In this document: positions 1 through 7,669 of the stretch, piece by piece
How positions within the stretch are numbered: the first letter of the stretch is position 1
Layout: the number at the start of each line of letters is the position of its first letter
Assembly: GCA_038117205.1 (NCBI GenBank)
Contig: JAYOFL010000012.1
Location: 1 to 64,000, forward strand
From: JAQBZY01 sp038117205
GTDB lineage: Bacteria > Pseudomonadota > Alphaproteobacteria > Rhodospirillales > Casp-alpha2
DNA length: 64,000 nucleotides
Direction: 5' to 3'
The notes under the pieces: generated by a model
The model's input: the letters and a program-made list of their open reading frames with translations, nothing else
Told to the model about the DNA's origin: nothing
The model's database searches: none
Translations under genes and position numbers: made by a program

Positions 1-180
1 CGGCTGCGGCGCCGCCGGCGCGGGCTGCTGCGCCTGCGCCCGGGCCGGGGAAACGTCGATGGAGCTCTTCATCAGCGCGTCGACGCCCTGCCAGATGTCG
101 CCGACCCGAACCGTCAGCATCAACGTCGCCGCGAAGATCGTCAGCGGCAGGAACCTGATCTTTGAGAAAAACTTCTTCAT
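1..180 (-). CDS. MotE-like flagellar motility protein, N-terminal fragment
   Basis: The first 60 codons of a minus-strand gene that runs off the left window edge. The product starts MKKFFSKIRFLPLTIFAA, giving a short basic N-terminus and one hydrophobic segment (about residues 10-25) suited to a membrane anchor or signal sequence. An Ala/Gln/Pro-rich linker starts near residue 45. In alphaproteobacteria the gene after the DUF6468 gene downstream of fliM commonly encodes a MotE-like protein (periplasmic chaperone of the stator-associated protein MotC). The assignment rests on this gene order and the N-terminal layout; the diagnostic C-terminal domain is outside the window. Confidence 0.6.
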   Translation of the reverse strand, partial: MKKFFSKIRFLPLTIFAATLMLTVRVGDIWQGVDALMKSSIDVSPARAQAQQPAPAAPQP

Positions 181-199
181 CGCCGTCCTCGCCCGCTTC

Positions 200-658
200 C
201 TATCGCGCCTCGCGGAGTGCCCGCAGGAGTTCCCGTTCCGCTTCCGACCGCCCCGCGTCTTCGTCGTCGCGGGCGAGCGGCGCCGGGCGCCGCGCCTCGG
301 CGGCCTCCAACGGACCCTTCTTCGGCGCCGGCACGGCGCCCAGTTCGTCGCGCGCCTCGCGCACGAGTTCCTCGAGCCTGTCGGCGGCGACGCCGCCGCG
401 CTCGTTCAGGAACGTCAGGTCGTCGCGCAGCGATTGCGCGCGCTCCATCTGCTGCTCCAGCGCCTGCGCGACGGCGCGCAATTGCTGGATGTTGTCCTCG
501 GCGCGGAAGGTCGACTCGCCGAAGGTACGGGCCAGCCGTTCCAACTCGCCCTTGTCCTTGCGGAGCCGCGTGAGGCGCTTGTTGAGCGTCATCGCGTATC
601 CGATCGTGATGATCAGGAGAACCGCGACGACAATATCCATGATCAGCGAATAGGGCAT
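200..658 (-). CDS. DUF6468-type membrane-anchored coiled-coil protein of the flagellar cluster
   Basis: A 152-residue protein with one N-terminal membrane helix (about residues 6-23, IMDIVVAVLLIITIGYAM), then a charged, heptad-rich stretch to about residue 110 and an Ala/Pro/Arg-rich tail. It lies 28 bp after fliM and 19 bp before the motE-like gene on the same strand, so it is probably co-transcribed with the switch and stator-related genes. This position and architecture match the DUF6468 family found next to fliM in many Rhodospirillales and relatives. Its molecular role is not known; the coiled coil suggests a scaffold or partner of membrane-embedded motor parts. Confidence 0.7.
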   Translation of the reverse strand: MPYSLIMDIVVAVLLIITIGYAMTLNKRLTRLRKDKGELERLARTFGESTFRAEDNIQQLRAVAQALEQQMERAQSLRDDLTFLNERGGVAADRLEELVREARDELGAVPAPKKGPLEAAEARRPAPLARDDEDAGRSEAERELLRALREAR

Positions 659-686
659 CTTTCCATTGCCTTTCGACGCGCGCCCG

Positions 687-1844
687 TCACTGGGTGCGCG
701 GAAGCTTGTCCAGTCTGTCCTCGATCATGACGGCGATCTGGTTGCCCTTGCGCCCCATGCGCGCCGTGTACATCGAGACGTCGCCGCAAACGAGTTCGAT
801 CTTCGAGGCCGGCGTCGCGCTCAGCATGATCCGCGATCCGACCCGAAGGTCGAAGACCTCGCGCAGCTTCATGATCTGCGTGTCGATGACGGCTTCGAGA
901 TCGACCTCGGTCACCCAGAGTTCTTCCGCGAGGTGGGTTTCCCAGATGGTGTCGCGGCCGAACTTCTCGCCCATGAACATCTGCAGCAGCAGCTCGCGGA
1001 CCGGTTCCAGGGTCGCATACGGCAATAGCAACTCCAGCCGGCCGCCGCGGTCTTCCATGTCGATGCGCAGCCTGGCGACGATGGCGGCGTTCGACGGCCG
1101 CGAGATGGTGGCGAAACGCGGGTTGGTTTCCAGCCGGTCGAAGCGGCAGGTGACGGGGCTCAACGGCTCGAACGCCGCCGACAGATCGCCCAGCATGACG
1201 TGCACCATCCGCTCGACCAACGAGCGCTCGATGGTGGTGTACGGCCGGCCCTCGATGCGCATCGCCGCCGTGCCGCGCCGGCCGCCGAGCAACACGTCGA
1301 CGATCGAATAGATCAGCGAGCTGTCGACCGTGATCAGGCCGAAATTGTCCCATTCCTCGGCCTTGAAGACGCTCAGCATCGCCGGCAACGGGATCGAATT
1401 GAGATAGTCGCCGAAGCGGATCGACGCGACGTTGTCGAGCGACACTTCGACGTTGTCGGAAGTGAAGTTACGCAGCGAGGTCGACATCAGACGCACCAGG
1501 CGGTCGAACACGACCTCCAGCATCGGCAGTCGTTCGTAGGAAACCAGCGCCGACGACAGGATCGCCTGGATGCCCGAGCGCTCGGACCCCTTTTCGGTGT
1601 CCCCGTCTAAGCCGAGAAGTGAATCGATTTCGTCCTGGTTGAGGACGCGGGTCGCTTCGCGCGGCGTGCTGGAGGCGCCACCGCCGTCGCCGCCGCCGCC
1701 GCCGCCGTCGCCGGCCATCATGGCTTCCCATTCGGCCGCCAGATCGTCCTGGTCGCCGCCGCCGTCGCCGCCGTCGCCGCCACCGAGCGCGGCTTTCCAT
1801 TCGGCGGCGAGCGCGTCCTGGTCTAGGTCGTCACCGGGCGCCAT
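687..1844 (-). CDS. fliM: Flagellar motor switch protein FliM
   Basis: A 385-residue C-ring switch protein. The phospho-CheY binding motif LNQDEIDSLLG is at about residues 68-78, followed by the CheC-like middle domain (NFTSDNVEVSLDNVASIRF and LITVDSSLIYSIVDVLLGG) and a C-terminal SpoA/FliN-like domain with conserved RVGSRIMLS-type sequence. It is longer than typical FliM (about 330 residues) because about 65 residues precede the CheY motif: acidic, Gly-rich and with a duplicated element (LAAEWKAAL and LAAEWEAMM). It precedes the DUF6468 and motE-like genes and follows fliL. The start fits the acidic leader seen in relatives. Confidence 0.95.
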   Translation of the reverse strand: MAPGDDLDQDALAAEWKAALGGGDGGDGGGDQDDLAAEWEAMMAGDGGGGGGDGGGASSTPREATRVLNQDEIDSLLGLDGDTEKGSERSGIQAILSSALVSYERLPMLEVVFDRLVRLMSTSLRNFTSDNVEVSLDNVASIRFGDYLNSIPLPAMLSVFKAEEWDNFGLITVDSSLIYSIVDVLLGGRRGTAAMRIEGRPYTTIERSLVERMVHVMLGDLSAAFEPLSPVTCRFDRLETNPRFATISRPSNAAIVARLRIDMEDRGGRLELLLPYATLEPVRELLLQMFMGEKFGRDTIWETHLAEELWVTEVDLEAVIDTQIMKLREVFDLRVGSRIMLSATPASKIELVCGDVSMYTARMGRKGNQIAVMIEDRLDKLPRTQ

Positions 1845-1894
1845 GGCGCGTCATACCCCCTGGACCGGTGCGCCGCGATTGGCGCGAAACGACG

Positions 1895-2443
1895 TCATTG
1901 GATCAACATCTCCTTGAACAGGATATCCCTGACCTTGGCCGGCGCGACGGCGACCCGGATGCGGGCCAGCAACTCCTCGCGCAGTCGGTACATGCCGGCG
2001 GACCCGCTCAGATCTTCGACCCTGAGCTCGCGCAGGTAGACGTTGAAGTTGTCCATGACCCGCGCGATTACCGCTTCGACAATGGGTTTATCCGTCTCCT
2101 TCTCCAACTCCAGGCTGACCTGGATCTTGATGAACCGCGCCTTCCTGGCCGCGCCGCTGTTCAAGTTCACCGTCAGCGCCGGCAGCTCGTAGAACACGCT
2201 TGGCCCTTCAGGGCCGGCGGCCGTTTCGGACGCCTCGCCGTGCGGCTTGCCCGTGATCATCGCCATGACCGGATCGAGCAGGCCCGTGAAGTAAGCGCCG
2301 GCGAGACCACCGATTACCAGGAGGAGTACAACGAAAATGATGAGGAGGAGTTTCTTCTTGCCCCCGGAGCCTCCGGAGCCCGCTTCCTCGCCGCCACCAC
2401 CGCCTTCGTCACCGGCGTCGCGTTCTTCGTCTTCCTCGGCCAT
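1895..2443 (-). CDS. fliL: Flagellar basal body-associated protein FliL
   Basis: A 182-residue single-pass inner-membrane protein that surrounds the stator and supports torque and motor function. An acidic, Gly-rich cytoplasmic leader (residues 1-28) is followed by KKK and a transmembrane helix (about 31-56). The periplasmic stomatin-like FliL domain contains YELPALTVNLNSG and FIKIQVSLELE, and the C-terminus reads VRDILFKEMLIQ, close to the FliL ending VxxVxFTxFxVQ. It is the first gene of the minus-strand group fliL-fliM-DUF6468-motE, 50 bp before fliM. No clear promoter was recognised upstream. Confidence 0.93.
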   Translation of the reverse strand: MAEEDEERDAGDEGGGGGEEAGSGGSGGKKKLLLIIFVVLLLVIGGLAGAYFTGLLDPVMAMITGKPHGEASETAAGPEGPSVFYELPALTVNLNSGAARKARFIKIQVSLELEKETDKPIVEAVIARVMDNFNVYLRELRVEDLSGSAGMYRLREELLARIRVAVAPAKVRDILFKEMLIQ

Positions 2444-2770
2444 GCGGTCCTTTCGGTTCGCGAGCGGCGATGCCCCGTGGGCGCCGCCGCCTGCCGGACT
2501 ATAGAGTCCGTTTGGTTAACAAGTCGTTGCCGGAGCAGCCAGTGCGCCCCTCGACAACGTCCGCACCGTTGGCCGACCCCAAAGGGGGCGCGGTTCTTGG
2601 CGAATCGCAGATTACCAAATCACGCCTCGTTCCGCCAACTATCGCCGCCCGGCCGGTTCCAGGGTTTTCAAGGCGCCGACCGCCCGAAATCGACGCCGGA
2701 ACGGGTAAATCCTGCCCGGCAATCCCTGCTTTTTGACCGTCGGCGGACCGGCGGCAGATCTGCAGTTTCA

Positions 2771-2783
2771 ATTCAACTAATTG
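2771..2783 (+). promoter_or_regulatory. IHF-like site upstream of the flgF sigma54 promoter
   Basis: ATTCAACTAATTG matches the IHF consensus WATCAANNNNTTR with one mismatch, at the second base. It ends 21 bp before the -24 element of the flgF promoter. IHF commonly bends sigma54 flagellar promoters in alphaproteobacteria, and similarly placed sites precede two other sigma54 promoters here. Confidence 0.45.
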
Positions 2784-2804
2784 ATTTTACGCAATTTTCT
2801 ACGC

Positions 2805-2820
2805 TGGCACGCCTTCTGCA
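2805..2820 (+). promoter_or_regulatory. Sigma54 (-24/-12) promoter of the flgFGAH operon
   Basis: TGGCAC-N5-CTGCA: the -24 element is perfect, the GG-to-GC spacing is the required 12 bp, and there is one mismatch in the -12 element (CTGC for TTGC). It lies 66 bp upstream of the flgF ATG. FliX, encoded nearby at 6982-7404, is known in Caulobacter to control the sigma54 activator FlbD, so FlbD-type activation is likely. Confidence 0.8.
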
Positions 2821-2886
2821 TTAACGCTGCCGGGACAATCCGGCATCGGGACAAGAGCCGGAAGCGGGACAAGGGACTGTGGAACC

Positions 2887-3627
2887 ATGGAAAACACGAT
2901 GTACGTGGCGCTGTCGCGCCAAGCCGGGCTCAGGCGGGAAATGGACGTGGTCGCGAACAACCTCGCCAACATGGGCACACACGGATTCAAGGCCGAGCGG
3001 ATGATGTTCATCGAACACCTGGTGAAGAGCAAAGGCGGCGAGAACCTGATTTCGCCGCGCCTCGCCTATGTCCGCGACATCGCGACGATGACCGACGAAC
3101 GGGCCGGCGCCATCGACACGACCGGCAACCCGCTCGACGTCGCCATCCAGGGCGACGGCTATTTCGTCCTGCAAACGCCGAACGGCGAGCGATACACGCG
3201 GAACGGCCGCTTCCAGCTCGACAACTCCGGACAATTGGTCAACCAGCTCGGACAACCCGTGCAGGCCGACGGCGGCGCGCCGATCATCTTCGCCCCGGAG
3301 GACCGGGAGATCGTCATCTCCAAGGACGGCACCGTTTCCACCAACAACGGCGAGCTCGGCAAACTGCGCGTCGTCAAATTCCAGAGCGACCAGAAACTCG
3401 AGCGGACGTCCGGCGCCCAGTTCATCGCCGGCACCGACAACCCGCCGCAGCCGGTCGAGCAGGCGAGCATCATTCAGGGTGCCGTCGAGAACGCCAACAT
3501 CGAGCCCATCATGGAGATGGCGAACATGATCAACGTGCACCGCTCCTACGATGCGGTGCGGAACTTCATCGATCGCGAGGACGAACGGCAGAAGTCGATG
3601 ATCCGCGATCTGCCGCGGGCGAACTGA
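2887..3627 (+). CDS. flgF: Flagellar proximal rod protein FlgF
   Basis: A 246-residue rod protein. The N-terminal rod/hook motif is DVVANNLANMGTHGFKAERM, the central part has the family signature DVAIQGDGYFVLQTPNGERY, and the C-terminal helix (EMANMINVHRSYDAVRNF) packs in the D0 layer. Order and length (FlgF about 245 residues, FlgG about 260) separate it from the following flgG. It is the first gene of flgF-flgG-flgA-flgH, behind a sigma54 promoter. It has no signal peptide, as expected for a substrate of the flagellar type III export apparatus. Confidence 0.94.
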   Translation: MENTMYVALSRQAGLRREMDVVANNLANMGTHGFKAERMMFIEHLVKSKGGENLISPRLAYVRDIATMTDERAGAIDTTGNPLDVAIQGDGYFVLQTPNGERYTRNGRFQLDNSGQLVNQLGQPVQADGGAPIIFAPEDREIVISKDGTVSTNNGELGKLRVVKFQSDQKLERTSGAQFIAGTDNPPQPVEQASIIQGAVENANIEPIMEMANMINVHRSYDAVRNFIDREDERQKSMIRDLPRAN

Positions 3628-3686
3628 TCGGCCGCACGAACGACCGCCGGAACCGGCGGCGCAAGAACGGGAAAAGGACTAGGACC

Positions 3687-4472
3687 ATGAGATCTTTGGA
3701 CATCGCGGCCACAGGCATGCTGGCCCAGCAACGAAACGTCGAGGTGATCTCGAACAACCTCGCCAACATGAACACGACGGCGTACCAGCGCCGGCGCACC
3801 GAGTTTCACGACCTGATCTACCAAGACCTGCGGCGCGTCGGCTCGACGTCCTCGGACGCCGGTAACGTCGTGCCGACGGGTGTGCAGCTCGGCCTCGGCG
3901 TCAAGCTCGCCGCCGTCTACCGCATCCACGAGCAGGGCAACCTGACGGCGACCGACAACACCTTCGACGTCGCCGTCCAGGGCAAGGGCTTCTTCCCCGT
4001 CCTGTTGCCGACCGGCGAGACGGCCTACACCCGCGACGGCACCTTCCAGTTGAACCAGAACGGCCTGATCGTGACGCACGACGGCTATCAGGTGCAGCCG
4101 GGCCTGACCATTCCGTCGAACGCCATCGACGTCACCATCAGCAACGCCGGCCAGGTGCAGGTGAAGATCGAGGGACAGGTGGCGCTGACGACCGTCGGCC
4201 AGATCCAGCTCGCGACCTTCCAGAACGAGCCGGGCCTGCAATCCATCGGCGACAACCTGCTGTTGGAAACGCCGGCGTCCGGTAACGCCGTGCTCGGCAA
4301 CCCGGGCTCGGTCGGCTTCGGCACCATGCTGCAGGGCTTCCTCGAAACGTCGAACGTCAACGCGGTCGAGGAAATCTCGCACCTGATCTCCGCGCAGCGC
4401 GCCTACGAAATGAACTCCAAGGTCATCCAGACCTCGGACGAGATGATGGGCACGCTGACGGCGCTCAGATAA
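3687..4472 (+). CDS. flgG: Flagellar distal rod protein FlgG
   Basis: A 261-residue distal rod subunit. The start at 3687 (MRSLDIAATGMLAQQ) is the family start; the reading frame stays open much further upstream, but that part overlaps flgF in another frame and is not coding. Signatures are VISNNLANMNTTAYQRRR near the N-terminus, DVAVQGKGFFPVLLPTG in the middle and the ending ISAQRAYEMNSKVIQTSDEM. Length equals that of well-studied FlgG. It lies 59 bp after flgF and 11 bp before flgA. It is secreted by the flagellar export gate to form the drive shaft that crosses the P- and L-rings. Confidence 0.96.
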   Translation: MRSLDIAATGMLAQQRNVEVISNNLANMNTTAYQRRRTEFHDLIYQDLRRVGSTSSDAGNVVPTGVQLGLGVKLAAVYRIHEQGNLTATDNTFDVAVQGKGFFPVLLPTGETAYTRDGTFQLNQNGLIVTHDGYQVQPGLTIPSNAIDVTISNAGQVQVKIEGQVALTTVGQIQLATFQNEPGLQSIGDNLLLETPASGNAVLGNPGSVGFGTMLQGFLETSNVNAVEEISHLISAQRAYEMNSKVIQTSDEMMGTLTALR

Positions 4473-4483
4473 GGGGACGGATC

Positions 4484-5476
4484 ATGCGAAAGCTTCTGAT
4501 ACCACTATCCTTTCTGATCGCCGCCCTGTCGCTGCCGATGGCCGCGTGGGGCGCCGGCGACGGCAAGGAGACGACCGACCGGCAAGTGACGTTACGCGAG
4601 CATGTCGTCGTCGACGCCAATGTCGTCAGACTCGGCGACATCTTCGAGAACGCCGGCAAGAAGGCCGAAGCGGCGGTCGCCTACGCCCCGGAACCGGGAC
4701 GTCAGGCGATCCTCGACGCCCGCTGGCTGTATCGCGTCGCCAAGGCGAACGGCCTCGACTGGCAGCCCCTCGGGAACAAGGTCTACACCATGATCGAGCG
4801 TGAATCGGTCGTGGTTTCCTTCGAGGACATCAAGGCGCACCTCTTGTACGCCCTCGCCGACCAGGGCGCCGGGCCGGACGCCGACATCGAACTGGCGACG
4901 CGCATGCAGCAGATCTATCTGCCGACCAACAGCGCCCCCGACATTCGGGTCGAGGACATGAACTACCAGGCGCGGACGGGCCGCTTCAGCGCCGTCGTCG
5001 CCCTTTCCGCCGCCAACCAGATGACGCAACGCCACCGGCTCACCGGCCGCGTCTACCGCACCATCGAGGTGCCGGTCATGGAACGGCGCGTCATCAAGGA
5101 CGACACCATCTCCAAGGACGACATCCGCTGGGTGCGCATGAACGCCGACCGCGTGCAACGCGACGTCGTCGTCAACGCCGACGACCTGATCGGCATGACG
5201 CCCATCCGCGGTCTCCGCGTCGGCATGCCGGTCCGCGCCGGCGACGTGCGGAGGCCGGTGCTGGTCAAGAAGAACTCGCTGGTGACGATCTTCCACCGGG
5301 TCAGGAACATGACGCTGACGGCGCAGGGCAAGGCGCTCGCCGACGGCAGCGAGGGCGACATCGTGCAAATCCTCAACACGCGGTCGAGCCACGTCATCGA
5401 GGCGGAAGTCATCGGTGCCGGCCGCGTCGCCGCGCACACCCTGGCGACCGAACTCGGCATGACGCCGGCGCAGTAA
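4484..5476 (+). CDS. flgA: Flagellar P-ring assembly chaperone FlgA
   Basis: A 330-residue periplasmic chaperone for P-ring (FlgI) assembly. The signal peptide is MRKLLIPLSFLIAALSLPMA with a likely cut after AWG or AWGA. The C-terminal half is an SAF domain followed by the FlgA beta-sandwich: VPVMERRVIKDDTISKDDI, GMTPIRGLRVGMPVRAGDV, VTIFHRVRNMTLTAQGKAL and a QILNTRS element. It lies 11 bp after flgG and 70 bp before flgH. It is longer than enterobacterial FlgA (about 220 residues) because of an extra N-terminal region, as in many alphaproteobacteria. Confidence 0.93.
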   Translation: MRKLLIPLSFLIAALSLPMAAWGAGDGKETTDRQVTLREHVVVDANVVRLGDIFENAGKKAEAAVAYAPEPGRQAILDARWLYRVAKANGLDWQPLGNKVYTMIERESVVVSFEDIKAHLLYALADQGAGPDADIELATRMQQIYLPTNSAPDIRVEDMNYQARTGRFSAVVALSAANQMTQRHRLTGRVYRTIEVPVMERRVIKDDTISKDDIRWVRMNADRVQRDVVVNADDLIGMTPIRGLRVGMPVRAGDVRRPVLVKKNSLVTIFHRVRNMTLTAQGKALADGSEGDIVQILNTRSSHVIEAEVIGAGRVAAHTLATELGMTPAQ

Positions 5477-5546
5477 ACGAACTCACGACCGTCCAGGGGC
5501 GCACAGTGCCGTCCAGGGCGGAAACATAAGGAACGGGATAAAAAAG

Positions 5547-6311
5547 ATGCCAAAGCTATTGAACAGGATGCGTATCACGCCGTGGCTCTTGGCCGCCGCG
5601 CTGACGACCGCGCTCAGCGGCTGCAACCTGGCGACACGGCTTTCCGAGGTCGGCGACGGCCCGCAACTGACGAACATCCAGAACCCGGTGGCGCAACCGA
5701 ACTATCGGCCGGTCAACCTGCCGATGCCGGCGCCGCGCGCGGTCGAGGACAACCCGAACTCGCTCTGGCGGGCCGGGGCGCGGGCCTTCTTCAAGGACCA
5801 CCGCGCCAAGGAAATCGGCGACATCGTGACGGTGAAGCTGGACCTGGCCGACAGCGCGAAGCTGGAAAACAAGACCGAACGCGATCGCCAGGACGGCGAG
5901 TCGACGAACGTCACCAACCTGCTCGGTCTGGAAGCGGAATTCACCAAGGTGCTGCCGCAGGGCATCCAGCCCGGCGCCGTCATGAACTTCGGCAACGCCC
6001 ATTCGACGAGCGGCGACGGCGAGATCGACCGCAAGGAAACGATCAACGTGACTTTCGCCGCCGTCGTGACGCAGATCCTGCCGAACGGATCGCTGGTCGT
6101 GATGGGCCGGCAGGAAATCCGGGTCAACAAGGAACTGCGCGAGCTTCTGGTGACGGGCGTGATCCGGCCGGAAGACATCGATTCCGACAATTCGATCAGC
6201 CACACGAAGGTCGCGGAAATGCGCGTTGCCTACGGCGGCCGCGGGACGCTCAGCGAACTGCAGGCGCCGCGTTGGGGAACGCAGCTCTGGGATATCGTCT
6301 TCCCGTTCTAG
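5547..6311 (+). CDS. flgH: Flagellar L-ring lipoprotein FlgH
   Basis: A 254-residue outer-membrane lipoprotein that forms the L-ring. A lipoprotein signal peptide ends in the lipobox LSGC with the lipidated Cys at residue 26. The mature part shows the FlgH motifs SLWRAGARAFFKDHRAKEIGD, DIVTVKLDLADSAKLENKT, NVTFAAVVTQILPNGSLVV, GRQEIRVNKELRELLVTGV and IRPEDIDSDNSI, and ends QLWDIVFPF. It is the last gene of the flgFGAH operon and is followed 30 bp later by a strong intrinsic terminator. Confidence 0.96.
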   Translation: MPKLLNRMRITPWLLAAALTTALSGCNLATRLSEVGDGPQLTNIQNPVAQPNYRPVNLPMPAPRAVEDNPNSLWRAGARAFFKDHRAKEIGDIVTVKLDLADSAKLENKTERDRQDGESTNVTNLLGLEAEFTKVLPQGIQPGAVMNFGNAHSTSGDGEIDRKETINVTFAAVVTQILPNGSLVVMGRQEIRVNKELRELLVTGVIRPEDIDSDNSISHTKVAEMRVAYGGRGTLSELQAPRWGTQLWDIVFPF

Positions 6312-6341
6312 GTTCGGCCCAGCCGACACCTGGTACCTTAT

Positions 6342-6376
6342 GGCCGGCGCAGAACGCGCCGGCCTTTTCTTTTTTG
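6342..6376 (+). terminator. Rho-independent terminator after flgH
   Basis: A perfect 9-bp GC stem (GGCCGGCGC paired with GCGCCGGCC) with a 5-nt loop (AGAAC), followed by TTTTCTTTTTT. It ends the flgF-flgG-flgA-flgH transcript just before the convergent dksA gene. Confidence 0.93.
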
Positions 6377-6411
6377 GAGGAAACGCGGTTACGGGCGTAA
6401 CCGGCGGCAGC

Positions 6412-6828
6412 TCAGTCGTCGCGGTGGGTCCGTTCCATCCGCTCGTGGCGTTCCTGCGCCTCGATCGAGAGCGTCGCGATCGGCCGCGCCTCGAGGCGGG
6501 CCAGCGAGATCGGCTCGTCGGTTTCCTCGCAGTAACCGTAGGTGCCGTCCTCGATCCGCTCCAGCGCCTGATCGATCTTGGCGATCAGCTTGCGGGCCCG
6601 GTCGCGGGTCCGAAGCTCGAGGGAGCGGTCGGTCTCGATGGCGGCGCGGTCGGCGATGTCCGGTTCCGTGATGCCGCCTTCCTGGAGGTTCTGCAGCGTC
6701 TCGTTGGACTCGTGGACCAGTTCCGTCCGCCAGCCCAAAAGCTTGCGACGGAAATATTCCCGCATGCGCGGGTTCATGAATGGTTCCTTCGGGGAGGGCT
6801 TATAGTCCGGCGACAGGGTGACGCTCAT
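6412..6828 (-). CDS. dksA: RNA polymerase-binding transcription factor DksA
   Basis: A 138-residue DksA/TraR-family protein that enters the RNA polymerase secondary channel and, with ppGpp, resets promoter activity. The coiled-coil tip region includes ELRTRDRARKLIAKIDQALE, followed by the globular part YGYCEETDEPISLARLEARP. Only one zinc-ligand Cys remains there, as in many alphaproteobacterial DksA proteins, so the zinc finger is degenerate. The start at 6828 (MSVTLSPDYKPSPKEPF) matches the usual DksA start; an upstream in-frame start at 6936 would add 36 residues with no family counterpart. Its place between flgH and fliX is common in this class and need not mean a motility role. Confidence 0.92.
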   Translation of the reverse strand: MSVTLSPDYKPSPKEPFMNPRMREYFRRKLLGWRTELVHESNETLQNLQEGGITEPDIADRAAIETDRSLELRTRDRARKLIAKIDQALERIEDGTYGYCEETDEPISLARLEARPIATLSIEAQERHERMERTHRDD

Positions 6829-6981
6829 GTTCCCGTCGGCTCCTTCTTGCTTGATGGTTGCTTCCGAGCGTGCGGGAATATAATTGCCGAGCCGCCGTTG
6901 GGCAAGCACGGATTTGCCGCCGTCCGGTGCTGCCATCTTATTGAAATAATTGAATCTTCGCCGGAAATTCCGAAGCGGCGC

Positions 6982-7404
6982 CTAGCGTGTCAGCTTGGCG
7001 ATCTCTACTTCGGCGCGTAATTCGATTTCCTGGATCAGTTCGTTCAGGCGGGGATCGTCGCTTTCCTGGCGCTTTTCCCTGAGCCGGCGCGCCAGTTCCT
7101 GCAGCCGTTCCTTCGAGATGCGCCCGGCCAGCAGCCCGAGCCGGATTTGCTCGAGCCGGCCCAGCAGATCGTTGCCGTACCCCATCAACAGGCCGCGCGA
7201 ACGGTGATCGGTGGCATCGGCGTTCGCCTGGATGGCATAGACCCCGTCCACGCCGTGCGCCCCTTGTGTCGCCGCCGGGCCGGACGTGGCGCCGGTGTCG
7301 GAGGTTTCCTTGAGCGCGTCGGCGAAAGCACCGTCGCCACCCGCCGATTTCTTGCGGCGCGCGGCATCCGGACCACCGACGGAACCGACCTTCGAAACCT
7401 TCAT
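6982..7404 (-). CDS. fliX: Flagellar assembly regulator FliX
   Basis: A 140-residue FliX-family protein. In Caulobacter FliX links completion of early basal-body parts to activity of the sigma54 activator FlbD. The N-terminus MKVSKVGSVGG and the conserved helical C-terminal half (YGNDLLGRLEQIRLGLLAG, then LQELARRLREKR and DPRLNELIQEIELRAEVEIAK) fit the family; the Ala/Gly/Ser-rich middle is variable. It lies 153 bp upstream of dksA on the same strand. Its presence supports reading the -24/-12 motifs here as FlbD/FliX-controlled promoters. Confidence 0.9.
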   Translation of the reverse strand: MKVSKVGSVGGPDAARRKKSAGGDGAFADALKETSDTGATSGPAATQGAHGVDGVYAIQANADATDHRSRGLLMGYGNDLLGRLEQIRLGLLAGRISKERLQELARRLREKRQESDDPRLNELIQEIELRAEVEIAKLTR

Positions 7405-7554
7405 TGGAGCCCCAATAACCGGTGAAAAACGACGTGGCGTCTCAATTCGCCGCGCGAATCACCTGACGCCACGACCATAGCAGCCGCCGGGATCGCACGC
7501 AATTTCAATGACTTCTAACGGACCGGCGGACGCGAACGGACGATCGGCAAAAAG

Positions 7555-7573
7555 GCTAATGAGAATGACTTGC
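7555..7573 (+). promoter_or_regulatory. Fur-like iron box 1 upstream of the iron transporter
   Basis: GCTAATGAGAATGACTTGC agrees with the classical 19-bp Fur consensus at 13 positions by eye. It overlaps the -35 element of the proposed promoter, a position expected to block transcription when iron is plentiful. Confidence 0.5.
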
Positions 7574-7598
7574 AAGTCTTCGCGGCAACCGCTATGTA
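7570..7598 (+). promoter_or_regulatory. Candidate sigma70 promoter of the iron transporter genes
   Basis: TTGCAA, a 17-bp spacer, then TATGTA. The match to the sigma70 consensus is modest, but spacing is ideal, it lies 72 bp upstream of the start at 7670, and it is flanked by the two Fur-like boxes. Confidence 0.4.
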
Positions 7599-7613
7599 TG
7601 ACCGATCGTTGTT

Positions 7614-7632
7614 GAAAGCAATTCTCATTATC
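7614..7632 (-). promoter_or_regulatory. Fur-like iron box 2 upstream of the iron transporter
   Basis: On the minus strand GATAATGAGAATTGCTTTC matches the 19-bp Fur consensus at 14 positions by eye. It lies just downstream of the proposed -10 element, so with box 1 it brackets the promoter. Confidence 0.55.
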
Positions 7633-7669
7633 GCATTTTGACGTTGCAACCATGGGAGAACGAAGCGTC

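Larger units (their letters stand above)
2444..2886. other. Divergent intergenic region between fliL and flgF
   Basis: 443 bp without a credible gene, separating the minus-strand fliL group from the plus-strand flgF operon. The right end holds a sigma54 promoter and an IHF-like site for flgF, listed separately. The left part should contain the fliL promoter, but no convincing motif was found there. Short ORFs on both strands have no recognisable motif or ribosome-binding site and were left out. Confidence 0.7.

Noticed and set aside
2499..2771. A 90-codon minus-strand ORF in the fliL-flgF gap
   Set aside because: No ribosome-binding site, motif or conserved pattern; amino acid composition looks random.
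2781..3686. Long N-terminal extension of the flgG frame
   Set aside because: The extra 302 codons overlap flgF in another frame and translate to Arg-rich low-complexity sequence; FlgG starts at 3687.
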